From assembly GCA_018662225.1 (NCBI GenBank), contig JABJGO010000072.1, forward strand, positions 18,540-82,539: 64,000 nucleotides of DNA, given 5' to 3'. Position numbers and translations under genes: made by a program. Numbering within the stretch: position 1 is the first letter of the stretch; the number at the start of each line of letters is the position of its first letter. This DNA is from Rhodospirillales bacterium (GTDB taxonomy: Bacteria; Pseudomonadota; Alphaproteobacteria; Rhodospirillales; Casp-alpha2). The notes below the pieces were generated by a model that saw only the letters and a list, made by a program, of their open reading frames with translations, did no database searches and was not told the origin of the DNA. Positions 19,501 to 27,807 of this stretch are shown here, in pieces.

Positions 19501-19984
19501 GTGTCAGGGCGGACGTATCAACAGAGGACGCAGTAGAAACCGTCGACGTGATACTCGGCGCGGGGTCTGCTTGAGGATCAGTCGCCGTTGTAGCCTCTGC
19601 CACGGGTGCCTCACCCGTGAAGGGGCTGCCAATCAAGTCGATGACCACGGCGTTGCCAGCAGGAAAATGGATCAGCTCAAATGGCTTGGTCAGAGAAAGT
19701 GTCACTTGCTGCCCATTGGCATTTGCAGAAGTGGCCGTCACAAAGCCTGGTAAACCACTTGTGATGACAGAGAAGTCTGCTTCAACAGAACGATCAAATG
19801 ACAGAATTAGCTGCTGGCCCGACAGATTGGCCTGATACCCCACAGGCGAGTTCCAAATAAAAGCCAAACGACTGCCTTGGGCGTTTGTCGCCACACGTAC
19901 TTGGACAGGGTCAGCTTCTGCACGCGTTGATGTGATTCCAACCCCAAGTATCACTAAAATCATCAACGGCCAAAACAGGCGCAT
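16523..19984 (-). CDS. Large secreted/periplasmic TPR protein with AMIN-like repeats
   Basis: A 1153-residue protein with a signal peptide (residues 1-23, ending TRAEA). Three related beta-rich modules can be seen near residues 26-115, 165-255 and 355-450 (RLAFIWNSPVGYQ, RVVFDWENQVPYK, TLQFNWTEPVAAA, each followed by an LxxSF/FxFD-type strand). They resemble AMIN-type envelope-binding domains. A Thr/Gln/Glu-rich linker separates the second and third. The C-terminal half is helical with TPR-like repeats (for example AEALGVLRVLADE, GDFEAAVGNFELA). The start codon overlaps the motB-like stop (TAATG), so coupling is likely. A role at the cell envelope around the motor is inferred from context; no function is known to me. 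Confidence 0.75.
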   Translation of the reverse strand: MRLFWPLMILVILGVGITSTRAEADPVQVRVATNAQGSRLAFIWNSPVGYQANLSGQQLILSFDRSVEADFSVITSGLPGFVTATSANANGQQVTLSLTKPFELIHFPAGNAVVIDLIGSPFTGEAPVAEATTATDPQADPAPSITSTVSTASSVDTSALTQVGVRTGLHADKLRVVFDWENQVPYKLNRQGNVVTFTFDQPVGMDVSRLAQVRPAVVGQARHQVTEKNTVVSLAIAEGAEIKDFYAGSKVVVDIVFPSDDSTPGVLPDVASSTIASELIAAATEPPVPEQTTESAPAVAQETQEAIQTAETQTTTTTLEPEATVALQSVATGESSDTQPTDLTISGTTGQNAALVDSVGVANGTSRASGSDNGFTLQFNWTEPVAAAVFRRGGALWIVFDKPSVVDVAAMQEIAGDQLLALRQLPHPAATVLRAITKRGVNPIPKREGLAWILEFTEQGLTTLSPVAAASQPDSPVGARVFLPVPEPGKAVPLVDPEMGEYFIVVPVLPLGYGVTNLYEYPQFRIRPSSQGVVIEPRIDSLRVRPVRQGIGITSTRVLHISPTTDLDMARAQSDSDRPMSRIVDFEPLRDVSMRFFSEERQAIERAIAVAPSRTKRAEKRIDLVRFFLAHGYSAEALGVLRVLADEVPTAKKQADYRLYRGIANFLMHRFTDARIDLKGSQLDNSDEGHFWRSMVEFSAGNEDADVMRGIRSTARIPDAYPRALRIPLALHVIEATIRVGDADRAQEFSENLSAEDLFPKERSKWLYLSGLKDEVAGDFEAAVGNFELAIAGVDRPSRIFASVARAELLLEMERANIMTTINSLEKLRFAWRGGQFEFDLLRRLGDLYLSQGGFRQGLSTLRQAATYFREREGAEQVTQRMSDTFSYLYLQDGADRMPPVTAIALYEEFKELTPVGELGDQMIRKLSDRLVKVDLLTEAAALLDGQIKFRLQGVDKARVGAQLAIVRMLAKDYAGALKALDGSEGEDLPPALAVQRVQLRSRAMMGVGESMGALLLLEEDESRQAEQLRAESYWSSKDWPRAAQSLRKIIRIDAAPNDEPLDPEQALNILNYAIALTLSGNDRGLGVLREKYGAAMYATDLKDAFVLIATPEQFGLISQESIPSKVRVAENFQTFMAAYKERLATENLSQMN

Positions 19985-20733
19985 TACAGTTCCCCTCCAG
20001 TGGGGAAAATAACAATATCAACACGGCGTGCCATGGTGGCACGTTCATCTTCTGGCAGGTCCGGCAATTCATCATACCGGCTGTCAGAAAAGCCATATGC
20101 TGCGATATCCTGATTTACACCGGATTGACGCAACAAATTACTAACAGCGGTGGCTCTGGCAATTGATAACTCCCAATTGGACGTAAAGATAGCGCTATTG
20201 GGCGGGACCGGGTCAGAGTGGCCGTTTACACCGATTTGGTTGGCCACATTTCGTAAAACTCCACTCAATTTGAACACGGCATCCCAGGCATTTTCGGTCA
20301 AAACGGCACCCGATTCTTCAAACAAGGCATCACTGGGCAAAGCGACCACCAGCCTGTCATCCAGTCGAAGGACGCGGCTGCCACCTAGAACTTCGTCATT
20401 CGACAACAGCTCAGTCATCACGCCGGACAAATAATCTATATCTGTTGCATTCTCACGCAGGACCGTGGAGATATTGAATTCTGATGATTTAAGGACAGGT
20501 TCTTCTTCTATGATGGTCGGACTTAAAGAGCGCGAGAGCGTATCTGTGATCTCGTTCCAGTTGTCCAGATTCATATCTGACATCGAAAACAGCAGCACGA
20601 AAAATGTCAGCATCAATGAGATCAGATCCGAGAAAATAATCATCCAGGACTTGCTGATTGTACCCTCTGGGGTCTCAAATTCCTGAGGCGATGGAGAGCG
20701 CACGACGGTGCGACGACGACGGCGCGGGCTCAT
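19984..20733 (-). CDS. MotB-like stator protein with OmpA-type peptidoglycan-binding domain
   Basis: A 249-residue protein with one membrane segment (about residues 28-52). It carries the MotB-type ion-channel Asp in SWMIIFSDLISLMLTFFVLLFSMS; D36 aligns with D32 of E. coli MotB. The C-terminal domain (GVNGHSDPVPPNSAIFTSNWELSIARATAVSNLL and FSDSRYDELPDL) is OmpA/MotB-like and binds peptidoglycan. The N-terminus is arginine-rich. No motA is adjacent in this window. It overlaps the upstream motB-like gene by 4 bases. General MotB-like assignment is firm; the exact partner is not known. Confidence 0.88.
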   Translation of the reverse strand: MSPRRRRRTVVRSPSPQEFETPEGTISKSWMIIFSDLISLMLTFFVLLFSMSDMNLDNWNEITDTLSRSLSPTIIEEEPVLKSSEFNISTVLRENATDIDYLSGVMTELLSNDEVLGGSRVLRLDDRLVVALPSDALFEESGAVLTENAWDAVFKLSGVLRNVANQIGVNGHSDPVPPNSAIFTSNWELSIARATAVSNLLRQSGVNQDIAAYGFSDSRYDELPDLPEDERATMARRVDIVIFPTGGEL

Positions 20734-21542
20734 TCTACCTCTCCTTCAGGGTTCAACGAGGTAGGCGTGTCCGCATCAGGAACCGATTGGATCAGGTTAC
20801 CTGCCGCACTAGGGAGAAGGTCGGGCTGTGCGACTTCCGAATCGTCATAGATGAGTTCTTCACCGATGGGCAGATCGAACTGGAGACGAGCAGCGGATTC
20901 CTCGCGCACATAAAAATAGAGGGAAACATCAGTTGGCTTGCCGGGGATAATACCCACAGAGACCGCATGCGGTGGCGCGCCACGCTCAATAACCTTTCGG
21001 GCAAACGCGCCAGCCCGTGCCAACTCTAGAGTCTGGATCACCGGTAGATTATTATCGTCCGACAAGGGGCTACCAATCAAAAAAGCCATTTCAAACCGAA
21101 ACCCGGGTGGGTTGGCGCTTAGCGAACCCATGGTACGATCGAGCAGATTTGTACGAATGCTCCTGACTTCAGCCTTGCCGTCTTCGAACAATTCATGGGC
21201 TTGGAAATCAACGCGCATTACCCGGCCGGGCTGCACCACTTCAATACGATCAATGGCAATGGATGTGGAAAAAACACCTGTTATGTGTTGCTGGAAGGCA
21301 TCAGGTGACAAGACCTCGCCCTGGTTTGATGAGAAATCTGTAGGATCGGTGACGGGGCCGACGAGGTCTGCAAATGTCGAGGTCAGGCTATCCATGACCT
21401 CTTTCGATTTGGTTTCTTCAATGGTTGAGATGCTCACCAGAATGATGAAGAAGGCGAGCACAAGGAGGAATAGACCCAAAAACAGGGTTACAGTACTCGT
21501 GCCACCCGCGCGGGTGGCGTGAACGGAGTCAAAATCGTCCAT
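20730..21542 (-). CDS. MotB-like membrane protein lacking the channel aspartate
   Basis: A 270-residue protein with a single membrane helix (about residues 15-41, STVTLFLGLFLLVLAFFIILVSIS) and a large periplasmic part. The layout and the periplasmic ending (LARAGAFARKVIERGAPPHAVSVGIIPG) parallel OmpA/MotB family proteins. No Asp or Glu lies within the helix, so it is unlikely to carry ions on its own. The tail is acidic and Pro-rich. It is coupled to the downstream motB-like gene and follows cheZ. A heteromeric stator partner or accessory protein is inferred. Confidence 0.7.
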   Translation of the reverse strand: MDDFDSVHATRAGGTSTVTLFLGLFLLVLAFFIILVSISTIEETKSKEVMDSLTSTFADLVGPVTDPTDFSSNQGEVLSPDAFQQHITGVFSTSIAIDRIEVVQPGRVMRVDFQAHELFEDGKAEVRSIRTNLLDRTMGSLSANPPGFRFEMAFLIGSPLSDDNNLPVIQTLELARAGAFARKVIERGAPPHAVSVGIIPGKPTDVSLYFYVREESAARLQFDLPIGEELIYDDSEVAQPDLLPSAAGNLIQSVPDADTPTSLNPEGEVE

Positions 21543-21565
21543 TTATGGTTGGCTTCCTGAATTCC

Positions 21566-22228
21566 TCAGTCAAAACTGGCCAATAATGCGTCGATATCCT
21601 CCTGGCTTTGGGCCTTGTTTTCCAGTTGTGGCCCACTAAGCAGTTCTTCGTCTGTAGGTGCTTTATCCTCTACGCTTTCGGTCTCTGGTAAGGCAGACTT
21701 ATAACGATCAATCTCAGTACCAAACGCCTCTACCAGCCTGTTGACCTTATCATCAATATCCTTCAGTGCGTTGACAACTTTTGTTATGCGCTGGCCTGTG
21801 ATGTCCTGGAACCCGCACGCTTCAAAAATATTCGTCGTGGACTCCATTAGTTTGTCGGCAACCTCAGGCGAAACTTCATCGACAACGCCTTCGATAATTT
21901 CGGCATAGTCCATGATACGGTTGGTGGCTTCTGCAGTTGCATTAACAATGGCATCCAGTTCATCCGTAGCCGTGGGGATGTAATCATCCGTCACCTCATC
22001 GGGGCGTAACGCGGCAATATCAAGTTTGGCGGAATCAATAAATGCCGCCAAAGATTCCAATTCCAGATAAAGTTGAATATCCGTTGCCGTCAGTTCGCCC
22101 TGCATGGAGCCCATGATGGATTCCACAACTTCCTTGATATCATCTACAGCAACAGTGCCACCGTTGCTTTGGCGAATATCGTCAAGGCGCTCATCAAGTT
22201 CATGATTTATAGCGATATCAGTGGTCAA
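21566..22228 (-). CDS. cheZ: CheY-P phosphatase CheZ
   Basis: A 220-residue, mainly helical protein that dephosphorylates CheY-P. The active-site segment FEACGFQDITGQRITKV places D142 and Q146 where E. coli CheZ has D143 and Q147. The C-terminal SQEDIDALLASFD is the CheY-binding tail. The start is TTG at 22226-22228, with CGAGG about eight bases ahead and no ATG near the N-terminus. It lies 32 bases downstream of cheY. Confidence 0.93.
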   Translation of the reverse strand: MTTDIAINHELDERLDDIRQSNGGTVAVDDIKEVVESIMGSMQGELTATDIQLYLELESLAAFIDSAKLDIAALRPDEVTDDYIPTATDELDAIVNATAEATNRIMDYAEIIEGVVDEVSPEVADKLMESTTNIFEACGFQDITGQRITKVVNALKDIDDKVNRLVEAFGTEIDRYKSALPETESVEDKAPTDEELLSGPQLENKAQSQEDIDALLASFD

Positions 22229-22260
22229 GTCTCGACCTCGGCTAAGCTGGATGTCGGCCC

Positions 22261-22647
22261 CTAAAACTCACCTAAAACACTGGTCAGTTTGGTTTTCAGG
22301 GTTTCAGCATTGAATGGTTTAACAATGTAGTTGGAGACACCGGCTTCCTTAGCCGCAATGACGTTTTCAGTCTTGCTTTCCGCCGTAATCATAACGAATG
22401 GAATGTGTTTCAGGTTATCGTCAGCTCGCACCAGGCGCAGCAACTCAATACCGGTCATGGGTTCCATGTTCCAGTCAGAAATAACGAGGCCAATGTTATT
22501 ACTTTTGAGCACGTCTAACGCCATTGTGCCGTCAGTTGCATCATGGATATTAACGAAATTCAATTGGCGAAGTAGATTTCGCAGAATTTGCAACATTGTC
22601 TTGTAATCGTCCACAATCAGGACGTTCATGCTCATGTCGACGGCCAT
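22261..22647 (-). CDS. cheY: Single-domain response regulator CheY
   Basis: A 128-residue receiver protein with no output domain. D13/D14, phospho-acceptor D58 (LVISDWNMEPMTG), T88 and K110 (YIVKPF) are all in place. The DWNMEPMTG pattern matches CheY of motor operons. The ATG at 22645-22647 has GGAG six bases upstream. Paired with cheZ and just downstream of the motE-like gene, it is the likely ligand of FliM in the same operon. Confidence 0.94.
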   Translation of the reverse strand: MAVDMSMNVLIVDDYKTMLQILRNLLRQLNFVNIHDATDGTMALDVLKSNNIGLVISDWNMEPMTGIELLRLVRADDNLKHIPFVMITAESKTENVIAAKEAGVSNYIVKPFNAETLKTKLTSVLGEF

Positions 22648-22766
22648 AGTTCACTCCATTCCTTGGAAACGTGCTCGAATCATAATCATATATTTGTGCA
22701 TGTCACTCAAATTACAACATAAAACTTCGCTATTGCAGGTCAGAAACAAAAAAAATGGATGGCGCC

Positions 22767-23501
22767 TTATTGTCCGAGGGCCGCCCCCGCCTCGGGAATG
22801 TTTCTGAGACGTGACAACTCAACTGTCACATCGCGCGCTTTTAAAGGATTCATACTGGCCATAACAACGGCTAGTTTGCGTTCCTTCATGCGTTCCGCGA
22901 CCAGCAAAAGTGTATCCATTTCAAGCTCTTCGAAAATTCGAGCCGCATCCTTGGGCTTCATGTTCTCGTAAATCTTCACAAGGCTACTGACTTTTCCTAA
23001 CTGCTGCTCATCATACGTTTTGATAAGACCCTCAATTGTGGCCTTGAACGCTCGCATCTGTTTGATTTTATTATCGATTCGATCTTCCGCAGCCTGAAGC
23101 ATGCCCGTCCGCTGATCCAACTCCAGACTTTGCCGATCCAACTCGTCCCGACGCGCCGACAGCAATTGCAGCAGTTCAATTTCTTCCTGCGTCAATAACG
23201 TGGGGTCCTGATTGACCAATCGCTCGGCTTCAGCATCAATTTGGTTTTCGTCCAGGCTAAACGGATCAAAATCGTCACCTGCCAACTCGCCATCTTCGTT
23301 GAGTACGGTATCACCGCCCCCCCCAAGTGCCTGTGGGTCCTCGGGATTCTCGGTTTGTGCCGCAGCACCAGCCACAGTGACGGTATCATTTGTTAAACCT
23401 TCGATACCGTCCCATACATCGGAGACCTTTACCGTCAACATTAAGACAAGGGCAAAGATCGTAATTGGTAAAAATCGAATTTTGAAAAATGATTTAAACA
23501 T
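22767..23501 (-). CDS. MotE-like / MgtE-N domain motor accessory protein
   Basis: A 244-residue protein with an N-terminal membrane anchor (about residues 8-25), an Asp/Glu-rich linker and a coiled coil (ELLQLLSARRDELDRQSLELDQRTGML, about 105-160). The helical C-terminal segment SSLVKIYENMKPKDAARIFEELEMDTLLLVAERMKERKLAVVMASMNP is typical of the MgtE intracellular N domain found in rhizobial MotE and FliG-like folds. In Sinorhizobium, MotE is a periplasmic chaperone for MotC. No motC is visible here, so the role is inferred. Confidence 0.8.
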   Translation of the reverse strand: MFKSFFKIRFLPITIFALVLMLTVKVSDVWDGIEGLTNDTVTVAGAAAQTENPEDPQALGGGGDTVLNEDGELAGDDFDPFSLDENQIDAEAERLVNQDPTLLTQEEIELLQLLSARRDELDRQSLELDQRTGMLQAAEDRIDNKIKQMRAFKATIEGLIKTYDEQQLGKVSSLVKIYENMKPKDAARIFEELEMDTLLLVAERMKERKLAVVMASMNPLKARDVTVELSRLRNIPEAGAALGQ

Positions 23502-23513
23502 TTAATCTGACCA

Positions 23514-24017
23514 TCAATTTGTCGAGCGAATGGCTTTCAAGAGCTCTCGTTCCGCTTCAGAGCGAAGAGAGTTCTCACCATTTTCAGAGGGTTGCGGAGA
23601 CGCCGTCAGGGGGGCACGTTTCGCGGTGGCGATTGGTGAAGCCGGTACGGTCTGGCCAGATGACGGAGCCACCGCCTCGGCCGTGTCAGGTGCCGGTGGA
23701 GCATCGGGTCGAGAAAGACGAATCATATCTTCCAGACGGTCCGCTGTTTTTTCACCGCGCTCCAGTAAAAATGCAAGATCGTCATGCAGGGCCTGGGCTG
23801 AGTCCAGTTTACGCTGCATGTTCTCGGCACTGGTTCTTAGCCCGCCCAAACTCTCGTCCGCCCGCCTAGTTGATTCTGTAAATGTCGCAGCAAGCTTTTC
23901 CAACTGGGCCTTGTCACGCCGCAGCATGCCCAAGCGACCATTCAGGCGCACGATATACGGTATCATGACCACCAAAAGACCCAGAACAATTACATCAACA
24001 ATCAATGAATAAGGCAC
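23514..24017 (-). CDS. DUF6468-like membrane-anchored coiled-coil protein
   Basis: A 167-residue protein with one N-terminal membrane helix (about residues 5-23, LIVDVIVLGLLVVMIPYIV). A long coiled coil follows (LRRDKAQLEKLAATFTESTRRADESLGGLRTSAENMQRKLDSAQALHDDLAFLLERGEKTADRLEDMIRLSR), then a Pro/Ala-rich tail. It resembles the uncharacterised DUF6468 family found next to fliM in alphaproteobacterial flagellar operons; that name is from memory. The start is GTG at 24015-24017, with no ATG before residue 18. It lies between fliM and the motE-like gene. Confidence 0.7.
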   Translation of the reverse strand: MPYSLIVDVIVLGLLVVMIPYIVRLNGRLGMLRRDKAQLEKLAATFTESTRRADESLGGLRTSAENMQRKLDSAQALHDDLAFLLERGEKTADRLEDMIRLSRPDAPPAPDTAEAVAPSSGQTVPASPIATAKRAPLTASPQPSENGENSLRSEAERELLKAIRSTN

Positions 24018-24030
24018 AATCTTCTACTTT

Positions 24031-25167
24031 TCACTCTGTCTGCTCGGTACCCGTTTTGTCCAAAACCTGAACCGCAATACTATTGCCTTGTCGGCCCATT
24101 CGACCTGTATACATGGGCACGTCACCGCATTTCATCAAGACGTCAGATGTGGGCGTGGCACCCAACATCAACCGTGAGCCGATACCCATGTTGAAGATAT
24201 CGCCCAATTTCATAATCTGCTCATCCGCCACGGCCTCCAAATCGATTTCGGTCATCCAGAGTTCTTCAGCCAGGTGAGTTTCCCAGATGGAGTCCCGACC
24301 AAATTTCTCACCCATAAACATTTGCAGTAACAGCTCACGAACCGGTTCCAGTGTTGCATAGGGCAGTAACAGCTCCAACCGGCCGCCACGATCTTCCATA
24401 TCAATACGAAGGCGCGCCACGATGGCCGCGTTGGATGGCCTGGAAATGGTAGCAAATCTAGGGTTGGTCTCCAGGCGGTCAAATCGCATGGTCACGGGGC
24501 TTAATGGCTCGAACGCGGCCGATAGGTCCTGCAACATCACCTGAACCATTCGCTCGACCAATGAGCGTTCAATTGTTGTATAGGGGCGACCCTCAATACG
24601 CATGGCCGCCGTTCCGCGTCGTCCCCCCAACAGCACATCCACAATGGAATAAATCAGAGATGAATCCACGGTTATCAACCCAAAGTTATCCCATTCTTCG
24701 GCCTTGAACACGCTCAGCATGGCAGGTAACGGGATCGAATTCAGATAGTCGCCAAATCGGATAGAGGCGATGTTATCAAGCGAGACCTCCACGTTATCAG
24801 AGGTAAAATTACGTAGAGACGTGGACATCAATCGCACGAGGCGGTCAAACACCACCTCCAACATCGGCAACCGTTCGTAAGAGACCAGTGCGCTAGACAA
24901 GATAGCCTGGATGCCTGAGCGGTCAGAGCCATCGTCGGCGTCATCATCAAAGCCAAGCAGGCTGTCGATTTCATCCTGGTTGAGGACTCTGGTCGTTTCA
25001 CCGGGTGTCTCACCGGCCTCCTCATCGCCGGACGTCATGGCGTCCCACTCGGCGGCAAGGTCATCACCTTCGCCACCATCGCCTTCATCGTCGCCGCCCA
25101 TAGCGGCTTCCCATTCAGCGGCCATGGCCTCTTGGTCTAGATCTTCTTCTTCTTCAGCAGGTGCCAT
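24031..25167 (-). CDS. fliM: Flagellar motor switch protein FliM
   Basis: A 378-residue C-ring protein that binds CheY-P. The CheY-binding motif VLNQDEIDSLLGF lies near residues 60-73, not at the extreme N-terminus as in E. coli. It is preceded by an acidic extension with a repeated AAEWEAAM / AAEWDAM pattern. The CheC-like middle domain and C-terminal SpoA-like domain (MKCGDVPMYTGRMGRQGNSIAVQVL) are intact. The ATG at 25165-25167 has AGGA seven bases ahead and is preferred to a TTG two codons upstream. Confidence 0.95.
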   Translation of the reverse strand: MAPAEEEEDLDQEAMAAEWEAAMGGDDEGDGGEGDDLAAEWDAMTSGDEEAGETPGETTRVLNQDEIDSLLGFDDDADDGSDRSGIQAILSSALVSYERLPMLEVVFDRLVRLMSTSLRNFTSDNVEVSLDNIASIRFGDYLNSIPLPAMLSVFKAEEWDNFGLITVDSSLIYSIVDVLLGGRRGTAAMRIEGRPYTTIERSLVERMVQVMLQDLSAAFEPLSPVTMRFDRLETNPRFATISRPSNAAIVARLRIDMEDRGGRLELLLPYATLEPVRELLLQMFMGEKFGRDSIWETHLAEELWMTEIDLEAVADEQIMKLGDIFNMGIGSRLMLGATPTSDVLMKCGDVPMYTGRMGRQGNSIAVQVLDKTGTEQTE

Positions 25168-25196
25168 TACCAATTCCTGTGCTTTGGTTCCGTTGG

Positions 25197-25736
25197 TTAC
25201 TGAATCAACATCTCACGGAACAAAACATCTTTAATCCTGATAGGGCTGGCCGCCGCACTCACGCGGGTCAATAATTCCTCGCGCAATCGGTACATACCCG
25301 CAGCCCCTTTCAAATCCTCTAATCGGAGTTCGCGCAAATAAACCTGAAAATTATCGACAATTCTGGGCATGACCTGTTCCACTCGTGGAATATCCATTTC
25401 TGATTCCATTTCCAGACTAATCCTGATCTTCAAGAATGAGCTCTTTCTATCTGTTGAATTCAGGTTAACCAACAGCTCCGGCATCTCGTAATAAACGCCA
25501 TTGATTTCGCCTTGCTCACCATCCATTTCCTCAGTGGTCTCTGGAGATCCAAGCACCATTTCCAAAACCGGATCCAGTAACCCGGTAAAATAAGCCCCTG
25601 CCAAACCACCGATCACCAGCAACAACGAAACAGCGATAATGATCAGAAGTTTCTTTTTACTGCCATCACTCTCGCCGTCGCCGTCTTCACCGCCGCCTTC
25701 TTCGGTTTCTTCTTCGGGTTCATCTTCGTCCGCCAT
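25197..25736 (-). CDS. fliL: Flagellar basal-body protein FliL
   Basis: A 179-residue protein with an acidic cytoplasmic N-terminus, one membrane helix (about residues 32-52, LIIIAVSLLLVIGGLAGAYF) and a periplasmic FliL domain: YYEMPELLVNLNSTDRKSSFLKIRISLEME and LRLEDLKGAAGMYRLREELLTRVS. FliL surrounds the stator and stabilises it. It heads the minus-strand motor operon and has a candidate CtrA half-palindrome upstream. Confidence 0.94.
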   Translation of the reverse strand: MADEDEPEEETEEGGGEDGDGESDGSKKKLLIIIAVSLLLVIGGLAGAYFTGLLDPVLEMVLGSPETTEEMDGEQGEINGVYYEMPELLVNLNSTDRKSSFLKIRISLEMESEMDIPRVEQVMPRIVDNFQVYLRELRLEDLKGAAGMYRLREELLTRVSAAASPIRIKDVLFREMLIQ

Positions 25737-25802
25737 AAACTAAATCCGATCATCAGCGGAGGCGAAGCCATCCGTCACTAAACAAACAGAGTAGATGTTG
25801 AT

Positions 25803-25820
25803 GGTTAACAAGTTATTGAC
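25803..25820 (-). promoter_or_regulatory. Candidate CtrA box upstream of fliL
   Basis: On the minus strand TCAA-N7-TTAACC matches CtrA sites at the conserved right half, with one mismatch in the left half. It lies about 70 bases before the fliL start. A separate perfect palindrome GTTAATCATTAAC at 25848-25860 lies further upstream. The rest of this 471-base gap (25737-26207) holds only the flgF promoter; a 75-codon frame at 25896-26123 does not look coding. Confidence 0.45.
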
Positions 25821-26142
25821 AAAGGGCAAAGCCATCACGTCCTTGAAGGTTAATCATTAACATGCGCCGTTATTAACAGACTTGGGATTTTCCTTATGAC
25901 ACAAGGAAACCTAGCCTGCTACGAATCCCAGAATACCAAATCCATGGGAGTTACGACAACCAAATGGATCATATGTCTTCATCTAACCGAGACGGCCCAG
26001 CCATATGGAGACTACCGGTCTTTCGTTGATCATGGCTACAGTGCGGCAGAACTTGCCGGGCAAACACAATCCGGCTCTGCAATTTTCGCCACATCATTCA
26101 ATTTATCATTCCCAACCTATTGATATTGCTGACTTAAAAAAC

Positions 26143-26158
26143 TGGCACGCATCCTGCT
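26143..26158 (+). promoter_or_regulatory. Sigma-54 promoter of flgF operon
   Basis: TGGCACGCATCCTGCT matches the sigma-54 consensus TGGCAC-N5-TTGC with one change at -12. It is placed 50 bases before the flgF ATG. The run flgF-flgG-flgA-flgH follows without internal terminators. Confidence 0.7.
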
Positions 26159-26207
26159 TATGTAGTGGCGGGTATGTAACGTCTGTGACGTAAAAAGGTA
26201 TGGAACA

Positions 26208-26945
26208 ATGGAAAACACACTATTCGTAGCACTTTCGCGGCAAATGGGTCTCAAACGACAAATGGCCGTTGTCGCCAATAATATTGCCAATATGAACACC
26301 ACTGGCTTTAAAGGCGAGAAGATGATGTTCGTTGAACATGTGGTTCGTTCTCAAAATAGCGATAATGCGCTGGGTGAAAAGCTGTCCTACGTTCGCGATA
26401 TTGCGACGGTCCGCGACACCACGGCGGGTCATATGTCTCAAACCGGTAATCCCCTTGATGTGGCCATCCAGGGCGACGGATACTTCGCTATCGAAACCCG
26501 CGGCGGCGAGCAGTTCACGCGAAATGGCCGCTTTCAGCTAGACGCAACCGGACAACTGGTAACCAATTCGGGCGATCCGGTCATGTCTGCATCCGGGCAA
26601 CCGTTCTTCTTTGGTCCCACAGACACGCAAATCACGATTTCCGGCGACGGCACCATTTCAACAGAAAACGGCGCACTGGGACGATTGAAGGTCGTTAAGT
26701 TCCCCGATGAACTTGCCCTTCAGCAATCAGGCGGTCTGCTTTTCAATGCAGATCCTCAGAATGAGCCAGAAGAAATTGAAAGCCCTCAAGTACTACAGGG
26801 TGCGTTGGAAAGCTCCAACGTGCAGCCCATCATTGAATTGACACGCATGATCGAAACACAACGCAGTTATGACAGCGTGAAAAAGCTCATTGAAAAAGAA
26901 GACGAACGCACAAAAACCATGATTCGAGAAATTCTGCGGGTTTGA
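26208..26945 (+). CDS. flgF: Flagellar proximal rod protein FlgF
   Basis: A 245-residue rod protein. The N-terminus MENTLFVALSRQMGLKRQMAVVANNIANMNTTGFKGE is the conserved axial-protein start, and the C-terminus VQPIIELTRMIETQRSYDSVKKLIEKEDERTK matches the rod/hook signature. The GDGYFAIETRGGEQFTRNGRFQLD block is typical of FlgF/FlgG. It begins the operon flgF-flgG-flgA-flgH under a sigma-54-like promoter. Confidence 0.95.
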   Translation: MENTLFVALSRQMGLKRQMAVVANNIANMNTTGFKGEKMMFVEHVVRSQNSDNALGEKLSYVRDIATVRDTTAGHMSQTGNPLDVAIQGDGYFAIETRGGEQFTRNGRFQLDATGQLVTNSGDPVMSASGQPFFFGPTDTQITISGDGTISTENGALGRLKVVKFPDELALQQSGGLLFNADPQNEPEEIESPQVLQGALESSNVQPIIELTRMIETQRSYDSVKKLIEKEDERTKTMIREILRV

Positions 26946-27009
26946 TCTCGCTAAACGCACTCGAACAAAACGCTGACTAGACACAACAACGTACCGAAAG
27001 GACGGGAAA

Positions 27010-27795
27010 ATGAAATCGTTAAGTATCGCCGCTACAGGCATGTTGGCCCAACAACGAAATGTTGAGGTCGTATCAAATAACCTGGCAAACATGAACACCA
27101 CATCGTACATGCGTCGCCGGACCGAATTCCACGATCTCTTGTATCAAAACCTGCGACGCGTGGGTTCCACATCTTCCGATGCCGGTACCGTTGTGCCATC
27201 TGGTGTACAGATTGGTCTCGGCGTCAAACTGGCTGCGGTTTATCGCATCCATGCCCAAGGCAATCTGACGGCCACGGACAACACCTTCGATCTCGCCATC
27301 CAGGGCAATGGCTTCTTCGAGATCACAAAACCCGATGGCACCACAGCCTACACGCGCGATGGCACATTCCAGATGAACGGAAGCGGTGAACTCGTCACTC
27401 ATGATGGTTTCACGGTTGCAGGGGGTATCTCTGTGCCGGAAGACGCCATTGATGTCACCGTCAATTCAAGCGGTGAAGTCCTGGCCAAGATTCAAGGCCA
27501 GGTAGCGTTGTCAAACGTGGGGCAAATTCAGCTTGCCACGTTCCCTAACCCAGCTGGTTTACAGGCCGAAGGCGGCAACATGTTTACTGAAACCGCCGCT
27601 TCCGGTGCCGCAACCACAAGCACAGCAGGTTCGGCCGGGGTTGGTAGTATCCTTCAAGGCTTCCTTGAAACATCCAACGTGAATGCTGTTGAAGAGATTT
27701 CCAACCTGATTTCAGCCCAACGTGCTTATGAAATGAATTCGAAGGTCATTCAGACCTCCGATGAAATGATGGGCACACTGACACAGATGCGATAG
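27010..27795 (+). CDS. flgG: Flagellar distal rod protein FlgG
   Basis: A 261-residue protein, the usual FlgG length. It begins MKSLSIAATGMLAQQRNVEVVSNNLANMNTTSYMRRR, has the FlgG-specific QNLRRVGSTSSDAGTVVPSGVQIGLG, and ends VNAVEEISNLISAQRAYEMNSKVIQTSDEMMGTLTQMR. A GAAAGGACGGGAAA purine-rich leader precedes the ATG. The stop directly abuts the next gene. Confidence 0.97.
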   Translation: MKSLSIAATGMLAQQRNVEVVSNNLANMNTTSYMRRRTEFHDLLYQNLRRVGSTSSDAGTVVPSGVQIGLGVKLAAVYRIHAQGNLTATDNTFDLAIQGNGFFEITKPDGTTAYTRDGTFQMNGSGELVTHDGFTVAGGISVPEDAIDVTVNSSGEVLAKIQGQVALSNVGQIQLATFPNPAGLQAEGGNMFTETAASGAATTSTAGSAGVGSILQGFLETSNVNAVEEISNLISAQRAYEMNSKVIQTSDEMMGTLTQMR

Positions 27796-27807
27796 GTGGA
27801 CGTCGTC

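Noticed and set aside
25896..26123. 75-codon plus-strand frame between fliL and flgF
   Set aside because: Composition does not look coding, it has no clear ribosome site, and it ends inside the flgF promoter region.
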